NCBI GenBank assembly: GCA_947623505.1
Contig: CANQGT010000003.1
Location: forward strand, 1 to 64,000
Source: an uncultured Clostridia bacterium
GTDB lineage: Bacteria > Bacillota > Clostridia > Oscillospirales > Acutalibacteraceae
Direction of reading: 5' to 3'
Length of the DNA: 64,000 nt
Position 1 is the first letter of the stretch; each line of letters begins with the position of its first letter. The notes beneath the pieces are model-generated. The model saw only the letters and a program-made list of their open reading frames with translations. It searched no databases and was not told the origin of the DNA. Shown piece by piece: positions 45,819 to 55,478 of this stretch. Position numbers and translations under genes: made by a program.

Positions 45819-47741
45819 ATGAATAACGCAAAGCCGATACCCAACAAAAACGTTGAGATACTCGATAAATTCTGGAGTGAAAAAATCGAATTGATACGCA
45901 CCGAGGTTATCCCCTATCAATGGAAAGCGCTGAACGATATGATAGAGGGGGCGGAGCCGAGCGCTTGCATACGGAATTTCCGCCTTGCCGCGCAGGCATT
46001 GCAAAAGCGGAGAAACGGAGAAGAAACGCCCGTATATCCAACCGACAAGTGGTATTATCCGCCGAGCGACAGCCCCGCCGATTCCTTTTACGGATGGGTG
46101 TTTCAGGATTCCGATCTCGCAAAATGGATAGAAGCGGCGGCGTTCTCGCTTGAAAACCGCCCCGACGCGGAGCTTGAAAGCCTTGTTGACGGCGCCGTTG
46201 AGCTTATATGCGCCGCGCAGGCGGACAACGGCTATATAGACACGTTTTACACAATAAACGACCCGTCTAAAGCGTTTACAAATCTGCGCGATCACCACGA
46301 GCTTTACTGCTTCGGGCATCTTGCCGAAGCCGCGGTCGCTTACTATAAAGCGGTAGGCAAGGACAAATTGCTTAAAGCCGTTTGCCGATTTGCCGATCTC
46401 ATCTGCGACACCTTCGGCGAAAACGGCAAAGCGGGCTACGGCGGGCACGAGATAGCGGAGATGGCCCTTATAAAGCTTTATGAGACGACGGAAAAATTCG
46501 ATTATCTTAAAACCGCCAAACTGTTTATCGACCGACGCGGCACAAAGCCCTACTATTTTGATACGGAGCACGGCAGAGACAGCGGCGAAAAACTCGATTA
46601 TTTCTATAATCAGGCTCATCTGCCCGTAAGGGAGCAGGACGAGGCGGTGGGGCACGCCGTCCGCGCCGTTTACCTTTACAGCGGAATGGCGGACGCGGCA
46701 AGGCTCACCGATGACAAGGAGCTTTTTGACGCCTGCCGCCGGCTTTTTGACAATATCACCGAAAGAAAAATGTATATAACAGGCGGAATAGGCTCAACAA
46801 AGGACGGCGAGGCGTTCACATTTGATTATGATTTGCCGAACGACCTTGCCTATGCCGAGACCTGCGCATCCATAGGACTTGTGTTTTTCGCGAGGAGAAT
46901 GCTTCAGCGGGATTTTGAGGGAAAATACGCCGATATTATGGAAAAATGCCTTTATAACGGCGTTCTTTCGGGTATAGCGCGGGACGGAAAATCGTTTTTC
47001 TATGTAAATCCGCTTGAGGTCGACCTGACCGCCTGCAAAAGAGACAGCCGCAAAAATCATATAAAGCCCGTTCGCCAAAAATGGTTTGACTGCGCCTGCT
47101 GCCCGCCCAATCTGGCAAGGCTCATCTCCGACTACGGCGAATACTGCTTTACCGAAACGGACGGCGCGCTTTTCGTAAACCTTTACCAAAGCGCCAAAGT
47201 AAATTCCGAAAAAGCGGAGATTGAAATAAAATCCGACTATCTGCAAAGCGGAAAAATCGAATTTAAGATAAATCCGAAAAATCCGTTTACACTCGCGCTT
47301 CGTATTCCCTGCTGGTGCGATGATTTCACATTCAGCATAAAAAATCCCTATATCAAAAAGGGCTATGCCTATTTTGATATAGAGAACGAAACAACGCTTA
47401 TCGCCGAATTTCCGCCTAAAGTAAAAATAATGAAATGCAATCCCCTTGTAAGGAGCAACGCGGGCAAAATCGCAGTTACGCGCGGGCCTTTTGTCTACTG
47501 CCTTGAGGAAAAAGACAACGGCAAAAACCTGCATCTTTTGAGCCTCTCCCGCAACCCGAAATTTCGCTTTGACGGCGAAAATATAACGGCAAACGGCTAC
47601 AGAGAGGAAATCAAGGCGCATAATAGGCTTTATTATGAATACGAAGAGCCCGAAAAGAGGCTTGTGAGGCTGAAATTTATACCTTATTACAAATGGGCAA
47701 ACAGGGGCGAAAACGAAATGTGCGTTTACATAAGATACTGA
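45819..47741 (+). CDS. GH127-family beta-L-arabinofuranosidase-like protein
   Basis: IRNFRLAAQALQKRRNGEETPVYPTDKWYYPPSDSPADSFYGWVFQDSDLAKWIEAAAFSL; WFDCACCPPNLARLIS; start trimmed to MNNAKPIPN. Confidence 0.88.
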   Translation: MNNAKPIPNKNVEILDKFWSEKIELIRTEVIPYQWKALNDMIEGAEPSACIRNFRLAAQALQKRRNGEETPVYPTDKWYYPPSDSPADSFYGWVFQDSDLAKWIEAAAFSLENRPDAELESLVDGAVELICAAQADNGYIDTFYTINDPSKAFTNLRDHHELYCFGHLAEAAVAYYKAVGKDKLLKAVCRFADLICDTFGENGKAGYGGHEIAEMALIKLYETTEKFDYLKTAKLFIDRRGTKPYYFDTEHGRDSGEKLDYFYNQAHLPVREQDEAVGHAVRAVYLYSGMADAARLTDDKELFDACRRLFDNITERKMYITGGIGSTKDGEAFTFDYDLPNDLAYAETCASIGLVFFARRMLQRDFEGKYADIMEKCLYNGVLSGIARDGKSFFYVNPLEVDLTACKRDSRKNHIKPVRQKWFDCACCPPNLARLISDYGEYCFTETDGALFVNLYQSAKVNSEKAEIEIKSDYLQSGKIEFKINPKNPFTLALRIPCWCDDFTFSIKNPYIKKGYAYFDIENETTLIAEFPPKVKIMKCNPLVRSNAGKIAVTRGPFVYCLEEKDNGKNLHLLSLSRNPKFRFDGENITANGYREEIKAHNRLYYEYEEPEKRLVRLKFIPYYKWANRGENEMCVYIRY

Positions 47742-47813
47742 CGCTCAAAGCGCTTGATTTTCGGCTTTCCGTTATCGTGCCTGTCTTGAAAATTCTTTTA
47801 CATTTAATTCAAT

Positions 47814-47853
47814 TACGGCTTACACCCGATTTTTTCCTACCGGTGTAAGCCGT
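47814..47853. terminator. bidirectional terminator-like hairpin
   Basis: ACGGCTTACACC...GGTGTAAGCCGTttttttt. Confidence 0.7.
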
Positions 47854-47857
47854 TTTT

Positions 47858-49129
47858 TTACACGATCGAATCGCCGTCCGATTTCAAAATCTCGCCTATT
47901 TCCCTTTCGCCCCCGTCCGTTTTAAAGGTAACGGTTTTATAGGCAAAATTAGAGGCAAAATAATCGCTGTCGTCTAACGCAACATCGGTTTGCGGATAAA
48001 ATTTATATACAATGCCGAGATCGTCCTCAAATTTAACATACAGCTCAAATTCGCCTAAATCTTCAGCGTCGATACGGAAAGAATCCAAAGGCTTTACGGC
48101 TGTTTTTCCGTCTTTCGTCTTTGAAATTTCAAGTTCTTTGGAGAAAAGTTCTTTTCCGCCGCTTTCAACAACAAGCCGAGCCGAGGCAAGCTCCGTTCCC
48201 GCGAAGCTTGACCATTCATAAGTTATATTCTGAGCGCCGTAATCGGGCTCGAAATTATATTTTGTCCTACTATTTTGCTTTATTTTGCTGACATAATAAG
48301 AGCCGCTTTCGGCATCATCGCTTATCCCCCAATATTCGTTTGCAATATCGAGATAAAACTCGTCCTTTTGTATCTCTTTTCCGTCGTCAACATAAACAAA
48401 GCTTTGCGCGTTCCAAAATTTAATAAGATCTATCTGCGTATCAAGTACAAATTCCCCGCTTTGCTCTACCGCCTCGATTTTGTCGAGACTTTCGTTTTTT
48501 CCGACAAAAGAAAAATACACCTTGCTGTTTTTTACATAGCTTTCGGGAGAATACCTGAATTGCGCGTCAACTATATAAGGCTTTTCTTTATCGGCATTTT
48601 TGATTTCAAATGTAACGAAATCCGAAAGACTGTTCACGCCGTCGTTTGACAATGAATCAAAATTGCCCGACGAATCAACGATGCTGAACATATAATTCAT
48701 TTGCGAGCGAACGTAATCGACACTGTCGCTCAGCCTTGAAATTCCGCTCGCGGAAGAAACGATTTGAATAATAAGCGCAATTACGGTTATGCCCAAGACG
48801 ACGCAAAGTGTTTTGTGTGATTTTTTGCTTTTTTCGGCATTCAAATTCACGGCGTAAAAAAACTGTTCCGCATATGCCTTATAGCGTTCAAAGCTTTCCG
48901 CCTGATTATCGTTTTCTTTTTCTTCTCCGACGGTCTTTGTTCCCAAAAGTTCGTCCATCGAAGAATTGAACAGATTTGCAATATCCGTCAACTTTTTTAA
49001 ATCGGGCATAGCCGTCCCGTTTTCCCATTTTGAAACGGTCTGCCTCGTTACGCCGAGCTTTTCGGCAAGTTCCTCCTGGGATAGGCCCATCGCCTTTCTG
49101 TGTTCCCGTAAATTTTCGTCAAATTTCAT
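47858..49129 (-). CDS. XRE-family HTH regulator with C-terminal TM helix and extracellular-like domain
   Basis: MKFDENLREHRKAMGLSQEELAEKLGVTRQTVSKWENGTAMPDLKKL; hydrophobic segment TLCVVLGITVIALIIQIV. Confidence 0.85.
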   Translation of the reverse strand: MKFDENLREHRKAMGLSQEELAEKLGVTRQTVSKWENGTAMPDLKKLTDIANLFNSSMDELLGTKTVGEEKENDNQAESFERYKAYAEQFFYAVNLNAEKSKKSHKTLCVVLGITVIALIIQIVSSASGISRLSDSVDYVRSQMNYMFSIVDSSGNFDSLSNDGVNSLSDFVTFEIKNADKEKPYIVDAQFRYSPESYVKNSKVYFSFVGKNESLDKIEAVEQSGEFVLDTQIDLIKFWNAQSFVYVDDGKEIQKDEFYLDIANEYWGISDDAESGSYYVSKIKQNSRTKYNFEPDYGAQNITYEWSSFAGTELASARLVVESGGKELFSKELEISKTKDGKTAVKPLDSFRIDAEDLGEFELYVKFEDDLGIVYKFYPQTDVALDDSDYFASNFAYKTVTFKTDGGEREIGEILKSDGDSIV

Positions 49130-49222
49130 TTTGAGCACCTCCTTATTTTGAATTTTACCAAAAATCATATTAAATAACAATCAATAATAGGTTTTCAATT
49201 CGTCAATTTACGGTTGCGAATT

Positions 49223-49252
49223 AAAAAATCCCGGGGTTTCCGGGATTTTTCA
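49223..49252. terminator. terminator-like hairpin
   Basis: AAAAATCCCGGggtttCCGGGATTTTT. Confidence 0.7.
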
Positions 49253-49265
49253 TTCGGTTATTCGG

Positions 49266-50738
49266 TTACAGTAATTTTTCAAGCCCCTCGGCGGTATATT
49301 CCTCGCCGTTTCTCTTTTTTTGCAGCTGCTCCATAAGAGCGTTGAATCTGGCTCTCGTCATCGGATAGAGTATCGCGAACAGCACCGAAAGGAAAAGCAT
49401 TGCCGCCGGAATTATAGTTGAAATGTTTTCCATACCGTTTACGATTTTCGGATCGGTAACTATCGGGAAAAGCGATTCCGAGCCCGCTATATCCGCCGAG
49501 GAATCATATCCGTAAAGCGAAAGAAGCTGACCCGCCATAAGTATTCCGAAAGCCGAGCCGAATTTCTGAACAAACTGCGGAAGAGCGGTTATTACGGATT
49601 CTCTGCGCATACCCGACTTGAACTCGTCAAGCTCCACAAGATCGTAGCCCATTGAATAGAACAAGGTCCAAAATGCGCCCGCGCCTATACCGAGAAAAAC
49701 GGGGCTGAGCACGCACATAATTTTAAATCCGCCTACCTGCGCGTCAAGCCCGACGATTTTCAAAACGACTTCGCCGACGCAGGCGATCGACAAAAACAGG
49801 ATTATAGCAAAGCGCCTGTCTTTTTTCTTCGCCACGGCCTCCACTATCGGAACGGTGATTGCCATAGCGATAACCATTGAAAGAATAACGAACACTATGC
49901 CGGTGTCGTAATCCATTCCGATGCAGTCTATTACCATATAGGTGAGATTCGCCTGTATCATCGAAGAGGTAGCGAGGAAGAAAAATACAAACAGCAGGAA
50001 GAATTTCGCGGGCTTCAGTTTCAGTATCTCGCCGAAAACGCGCATAGTATCCTTCATTGTGTTTTTCTGAGGAAGAGCTCCGTCGGGCGCCTTCTTCGGC
50101 TCGTAAACTCCCTCAAGCGATTTGCAGCAAATAAAGCCGAGGATAACCGCCATAACGCTGATTATCGCGGCGATAACGGCGTAAGAGTTTGCCTCGTATT
50201 TTTCCGTGAGAATTATCGCGACGGTGGGAACGAGCGCCGGCAGGATATTGCCGAGGCCTACCGCGATAGCGTTGAGCAGCGAGGAAAGAGAGCGTATCTG
50301 CGTTCTCTCGTCGTAATCCTCCGTAAGCTCCGCGACAACGGCGTAATAAGGGATGGTGTAGAGCGTATAGAAAACCCAAATAGCCATTGAAATAACGGTG
50401 TAGAGCAATATCTTCAAAAACTGCGAATCAAAGCCCGCGCCGATATTCGTCCACGCGACAATAAAGACTATGCCGAGAGGAAGAAGCGATTTTTTCATAA
50501 CTTTACGCTTATCGACTCCCGCCCTATCCGTATAATTGCCTATCATCGGATCGGTTATCGCGTCCCATGCGATAGAAATGAAAATGATTATAGAGCTGTA
50601 CTTCGGCTGAATACCAACGATCTCATTCAGGAAAGTAAGATAGTAGGTGTAAAACATATTGTAGATAAGCGATTCGGTAAATATACCGAAAGCATATCCC
50701 GTTTTTTTCTTTTTTGTTAAAGCGCTTTTGCGTGCCAT
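49266..50738 (-). CDS. MFS/GPH-family sugar:cation symporter 1
   Basis: 12-TM; SIAWDAITDPMIGNYTDRAG motif typical of the GPH family. Confidence 0.82.
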   Translation of the reverse strand: MARKSALTKKKKTGYAFGIFTESLIYNMFYTYYLTFLNEIVGIQPKYSSIIIFISIAWDAITDPMIGNYTDRAGVDKRKVMKKSLLPLGIVFIVAWTNIGAGFDSQFLKILLYTVISMAIWVFYTLYTIPYYAVVAELTEDYDERTQIRSLSSLLNAIAVGLGNILPALVPTVAIILTEKYEANSYAVIAAIISVMAVILGFICCKSLEGVYEPKKAPDGALPQKNTMKDTMRVFGEILKLKPAKFFLLFVFFFLATSSMIQANLTYMVIDCIGMDYDTGIVFVILSMVIAMAITVPIVEAVAKKKDRRFAIILFLSIACVGEVVLKIVGLDAQVGGFKIMCVLSPVFLGIGAGAFWTLFYSMGYDLVELDEFKSGMRRESVITALPQFVQKFGSAFGILMAGQLLSLYGYDSSADIAGSESLFPIVTDPKIVNGMENISTIIPAAMLFLSVLFAILYPMTRARFNALMEQLQKKRNGEEYTAEGLEKLL

Positions 50739-50888
50739 AGCGTACCTCCCGAAGTTTATTTATAACGGATTATTTTTTATCTGCTCAAGCATCCGTTCGA
50801 GCCGTTTTTCTCTTATTCCGCTTAATAACAAATTTCTCAGGGACTTGTGAATCCGGACTTATGTTCAAAACAGAATAATATTTTTTCT

Positions 50889-52379
50889 CTACTGAACATT
50901 TTCTCCGAATTTATCGGCAAGCACGGCTCTGTAATACGGCGAATCGCCTGATTCCTTTTTGCCCTCGCGCCTTGCCTGAAGGTCGTCGGTCACCTTTTTC
51001 TTTTCTTTATTTCCGTATCTGACGAACAAAAGCGGAATGATATACAGCGCGCTGGCAATGGCCGGGGTGAGAATTACAAGAGGCCATATCCAATTATCGA
51101 ACGCGGCGGTCTGAGTGCCGATATAAACATCGGCGCTGTCAATAGCTTTATAGTGCAGAAGAGACAGGGCAAACGTCGCGAGGCCCGAAGTGATGCCGCT
51201 TGAAATCTTCGTGAACGCCGTTTGCATTGAGAAGGTGATTCCCTCCGTTCTCTTGCCCGTTTTCCATTCCATATAATCTATACCGTCGCAGAAAAGCGAG
51301 GTTTGAGCTATAGAGCTTGCGCCCGACGGCAGAGAGCCTATGCCGATAACAACCATAGCGAGCCAAAGCTTTTTACCCTCAAAGCCTATAAAGTAGGCTA
51401 TCGTTCTGAAAACGATATTGAAAATCTGCATAACGATAAGCACGTTTACGTAATTGTTTTTGCAAAGCTTTTTGAACTTATCCGCAAGCATCATCGAAAT
51501 GAAGCCCGGCAGACCGGTGATTATATAGAAAATAGTGGAGAGGCCGAGGGCGCCCATAACGCCGTTTCCGAGGAAATCGGAAGGTATTTCATACTTAAAG
51601 AAATATGTAACAAGATTTGAGCCGAAACCGAGCGCGCCTATAAGGTTAGCGAGAGTAACGAGCATAAGTATCCTGTTTTTAAAAAGCAATGAAAAGCTCT
51701 CGACAAGACTCGTCTGCTGCTCCTCTTTCACTATTTTTATTCTTTCCTGCGCCTGATAGCAGCGCTTTGAGATCATCGCGCCGCCGAGACCGAGAATGAT
51801 TGCGAAAACAAGCGTTATAAACTGCCACGACTGCCCCGTTGAATTTACAACTATTTCAAGCACCATAGGAATAACCGTTGAAAAAGCGCTGTAAACGCAT
51901 GAGCCTATTGTTCTTGCCCACTGAACGAATCTGTCTCTCTCGTCCGGATTCGGCGTTACCATAGCGGTAATGCCCCAAAGGGAAACATCCTGCACGGTAT
52001 AAGAAAGATCCCAGCAGATATACATAATTACGAAATACGCCACTCTTAGCCAAAGCAAGCTGCCCTCCGTTGAAAAAACGAGAAACAAAAGAACCGTGAA
52101 GATCCCGACAGGCAGAGGCGTGTATCTTAAAAACGGGCGCATCTTTTCGCCGTTTTTAAACGAGTGCTTATCGATGTAAGAGCCGACTATCGGATCGTTC
52201 ACACCGTCCCAAATCTTCATCAAAACAAGAAGAACGGAAACGGTCGCGGCCGGAAAGAGAGCGATGTCCGTCATAAAATAAGTAAAAAATGACGCGCCGA
52301 CCAGAGAGTAAACAAGATTTTGCCCGCCGAGTCCGAATAAATAACTTATTTTTTCCTTTTTGCCGATATAATTTTCCAT
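50889..52379 (-). CDS. MFS/GPH-family sugar:cation symporter 2
   Basis: KIWDGVNDPIVGSYIDKHSFKNGEKMRPFLRYTPLP motif. Confidence 0.85.
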   Translation of the reverse strand: MENYIGKKEKISYLFGLGGQNLVYSLVGASFFTYFMTDIALFPAATVSVLLVLMKIWDGVNDPIVGSYIDKHSFKNGEKMRPFLRYTPLPVGIFTVLLFLVFSTEGSLLWLRVAYFVIMYICWDLSYTVQDVSLWGITAMVTPNPDERDRFVQWARTIGSCVYSAFSTVIPMVLEIVVNSTGQSWQFITLVFAIILGLGGAMISKRCYQAQERIKIVKEEQQTSLVESFSLLFKNRILMLVTLANLIGALGFGSNLVTYFFKYEIPSDFLGNGVMGALGLSTIFYIITGLPGFISMMLADKFKKLCKNNYVNVLIVMQIFNIVFRTIAYFIGFEGKKLWLAMVVIGIGSLPSGASSIAQTSLFCDGIDYMEWKTGKRTEGITFSMQTAFTKISSGITSGLATFALSLLHYKAIDSADVYIGTQTAAFDNWIWPLVILTPAIASALYIIPLLFVRYGNKEKKKVTDDLQARREGKKESGDSPYYRAVLADKFGENVQ

Positions 52380-52664
52380 AAATACCCCTTTCACGGTTTT
52401 GCCTGCCGTTATTTTTCCTTATAAACCGAAACGGCGATAAACAAAAACCCTGATTTTATTATATAATGCAATTTGCACAATGGCAATGGGTATTTACGAA
52501 AAAAAATGGATAAATTTACATAAAATCGTTTATTTTTATGATATTTTTAAATTTTTTCGCAAAAGCCTTGACTAACCTTTTGCAAAACGGTTGACATTGT
52601 TTTTTTCGGCATTTAAAATAAAATTGAATGTATTTTCGGAATTTTAGGAAAAGAGAGTGACAGA

Positions 52665-54296
52665 ATGGGAGAAAAAATAAAAAAAGCTCTCGGCATTAAG
52701 GGCGATTTCAAAACGACCGTTGTGCCGATGATAAATTACAGCTATGCCAATATCTTTCTCGGCGGAGCGGGATATATCGTCGGTATGTATTTTACAATAT
52801 TCCTTACGGACGTTGTGAACATTTCGCTGAATCAGGCGGGCATAGTAGTTATGATCGCCACGATTTGGGACGCCGTCACCGATCCCGTTATGGGAATTAT
52901 TACGGACAGAACGCGCTCAAAATACGGCAAGCATCGGCGATACCTTGTTTGGGGCATACCGTTTCTTATTGTTTCATACACGCTTTTGTGGAACAGCTTT
53001 GGCCTGAACGGAAATGAAAATCCGAAAGCGGCGATGATATATTTCGTTCTCGTCTATATGCTTTACAAAACAGCGTTCACGATAATAAGCGTTCCGCACA
53101 CCGCTATGCTTCCCGAGCTTGCGCCCGAATACGATCTGCGCACGCAGTACAATTCCGTCGGCTATCTTTTCAATTCCGCGGGTATGGTGCCTGCTTTTCT
53201 TCTTGCCGTGGCTCTGCTTGCCGCCTTTGGCTCAAACGACAATATTACGTCCGCCTCGAAGACGCCTTTTCTTATCATAGGCATTGTGCTTTCGATTTTC
53301 TTTTCGGCGGCGGTATTCATCACATTTAAAACAACAAAAGAACCGAGCTCGCTCGATTATCACGTTGAGCGCCTTGATCTTAAATACATAATCCGCGAAT
53401 ATGTGCTTGTTTTCAAGAACAGAGCGTTTCGCCAATATTTCTTTATGAGTGTCGCCTATCAGTTTGCGACGGGCTTTTACGCCAACTCAAAGGTGTATTA
53501 CATAAAGTATTTGGCGAATCAATACAGCAAATACGCGCTTTACAACGCGGTCGCGGGAGTTGCGGAGGCTGCCGCCTTTCCGCTCAACTATGCTCTTACG
53601 ATAAAATTCGGCAAGAAAAAATGCGGCAATATCGTTACTCCGATTATGGTAGCGGGGCTTGCGATAGGGCTGTTTATGCAGCAGAGCAAAACAGGCTCCG
53701 CGTCGTTCCTATGGGTTGCGCTTATGATGCTGAGTATGATTCTTTATCCGTTCGGAATGTCGGGTCTCGGATTTGTTTCTACAAATATTTTCCCCGATAT
53801 TACCGACGTGGACGAGTTGATAACGGGCAGACGGCGCGAGGGAGTCATAGCCACGTTCAGCACTCTGATAAAAAAGAGCATCAGCGGCGTTATGGCGGCG
53901 ATGGTCGGCTTTACGCTTCAGGGATTCGGCCTCGTCACGGGCGACACCGTTTCGCAATATGAAACCTCGACCGGCCAAATGTTCGCTCAAAGCGGCAGCG
54001 CCATATGGGGCGTTCGCATATGTGTGGCGGTAATACCGATAATCGCGACCGCCGTCTCGCTTATACTGCTTAAAAAATTCAGAATGACAAAATCAGACCA
54101 TGAAATGATAAGAGCCGCGATAGCGGTCAAGCGCAAATACGGCTCCGTCACCCTCACCGACGAGCAGATAAAAGTATGCGAGGAGATCGCCGGTCAGAAA
54201 TACGAAAACACTTGGCTCGGGCAGGGCAACGACGAGGAGCATCCGCTTGAGCTCGACGAAAACGGAGAATATCTTGTTCTCACTGCAAAGGAGTAA
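52665..54296 (+). CDS. MFS/GPH-family sugar:cation symporter 3
   Basis: TIWDAVTDPVMGIITDRTRSKYGKHRRYLVWGIP motif. Confidence 0.85.
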   Translation: MGEKIKKALGIKGDFKTTVVPMINYSYANIFLGGAGYIVGMYFTIFLTDVVNISLNQAGIVVMIATIWDAVTDPVMGIITDRTRSKYGKHRRYLVWGIPFLIVSYTLLWNSFGLNGNENPKAAMIYFVLVYMLYKTAFTIISVPHTAMLPELAPEYDLRTQYNSVGYLFNSAGMVPAFLLAVALLAAFGSNDNITSASKTPFLIIGIVLSIFFSAAVFITFKTTKEPSSLDYHVERLDLKYIIREYVLVFKNRAFRQYFFMSVAYQFATGFYANSKVYYIKYLANQYSKYALYNAVAGVAEAAAFPLNYALTIKFGKKKCGNIVTPIMVAGLAIGLFMQQSKTGSASFLWVALMMLSMILYPFGMSGLGFVSTNIFPDITDVDELITGRRREGVIATFSTLIKKSISGVMAAMVGFTLQGFGLVTGDTVSQYETSTGQMFAQSGSAIWGVRICVAVIPIIATAVSLILLKKFRMTKSDHEMIRAAIAVKRKYGSVTLTDEQIKVCEEIAGQKYENTWLGQGNDEEHPLELDENGEYLVLTAKE

Positions 54297-54298
54297 TT

Positions 54299-54802
54299 AT
54301 GGATAATAATACTGTTGACATCACAAAAAAAGCGCCAGACGAACCAAAAAAGGGATTTAAAACCTCTTTGAAAAAGTTTTTATTCTATCTTGTGCAGTGG
54401 ACTTGGGGACTGCCGGTAAACCTTGTGGGAGGTCTTATTTTCCTGTTTCTCACAAAGATCAAAAAAAGGCGCTGGCAGCGTTTCGGCTACGCTTACATAA
54501 CTTATCTGCCCTGGAACGCGGGCGGTCTCAGCCTCGGTCTTTTCATATTTATGAAAGATAATCATAAGAGCGCCAAATGGACCTACAACACGCGCATACA
54601 CGAATACGGCCACACCTGGCAATGCCTGCTGCTCGGCCCGCTTTACTATATAGTGATAGCGCTCCCCTCCGCCATATGGTGCAACTGCTTTGAGGGATAC
54701 AGAAGAAAGCACAACGTTTCGTACTATAAAATTTACTGCGAGGCGTGGGCGAACAGCTTCGGTCAAAAGTTTTCAAAAATGAAAATGAAAGATGTTAAAT
54801 AA
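54299..54802 (+). CDS. hypothetical membrane protein with HExxH-type motif
   Basis: RIHEYGHTWQCLLLGPLYYIVIALPSAIW; starts 2 nt after the symporter stop. Confidence 0.6.
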   Translation: MDNNTVDITKKAPDEPKKGFKTSLKKFLFYLVQWTWGLPVNLVGGLIFLFLTKIKKRRWQRFGYAYITYLPWNAGGLSLGLFIFMKDNHKSAKWTYNTRIHEYGHTWQCLLLGPLYYIVIALPSAIWCNCFEGYRRKHNVSYYKIYCEAWANSFGQKFSKMKMKDVK

Positions 54803-54849
54803 CCGATTTCGATATAGATTTATTTTAATATTAAGACGGTTTAAAATAA

Positions 54850-54885
54850 ACGGCACGGCGCCAAATAAGGCGTCGTGCCGTTTTG
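54850..54885. terminator. terminator-like hairpin
   Basis: CGGCACGGCGCCaaataaGGCGTCGTGCCGttttg. Confidence 0.7.
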
Positions 54886-54931
54886 CATTATTATCTTTTG
54901 AAATTTGCTTTTCGCGTTTCGATTTAGTTTA

Positions 54932-55390
54932 TCACTCGATTTCCAAATGCCTTGCCTGAGAAATTTCGTTTTGTTTTTTAGGCATTGTAAGGCGGAGCAC
55001 GCCGTTATCGTATTTAGCCCTGATATTTTCGGCGTCTACCGAGGAAATGTCAAAACTGCGGCTGTATTTTCCGTAAGAACGCTCAACGCACAGATATTTG
55101 TCTTTTTTATCCTTGTGTTCGTGCTCGGAGTGACGTTCGGCATTTACGGTAAGGGTATTGTCGGATATATCAAGGTGAATATCCTTTTTGTCAAAGCCGG
55201 GCAGATCCGCCTCAAGAAGATAACTGTCGCCCTCATCGGTTATATCCGTTTTAAACTCCGCTATATCACCGCTGTTGAAAAACGCCCCGAACGGCTCCTC
55301 AAAAAATCTTCTCTGAAAATTTTCAAAATCTCTGAACGGATTGTAGGCGATCTCGTTTGAGTGCCTGCGATACGGTCTCATTTCAAACAT
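54932..55390 (-). CDS. Hsp20/alpha-crystallin family small heat-shock protein
   Basis: DEGDSYLLEADLPGFDKKDIHLDISDNTLTVNAER...RSFDISSVDAENIRAKYDNGVLRLTMPKK. Confidence 0.92.
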   Translation of the reverse strand: MFEMRPYRRHSNEIAYNPFRDFENFQRRFFEEPFGAFFNSGDIAEFKTDITDEGDSYLLEADLPGFDKKDIHLDISDNTLTVNAERHSEHEHKDKKDKYLCVERSYGKYSRSFDISSVDAENIRAKYDNGVLRLTMPKKQNEISQARHLEIE

Positions 55391-55478
55391 TGCAAAATAC
55401 CTCCAAACTATTTTTATTCTATTATTTCCCCGCATTAGAATTATATTCCGAAAACACGGAATAAATTTGCGCGTGAAA

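Noticed and set aside
45696-46655. 319-aa minus-strand ORF
   Set aside because: Shadow ORF opposite GH127; no recognisable domain.
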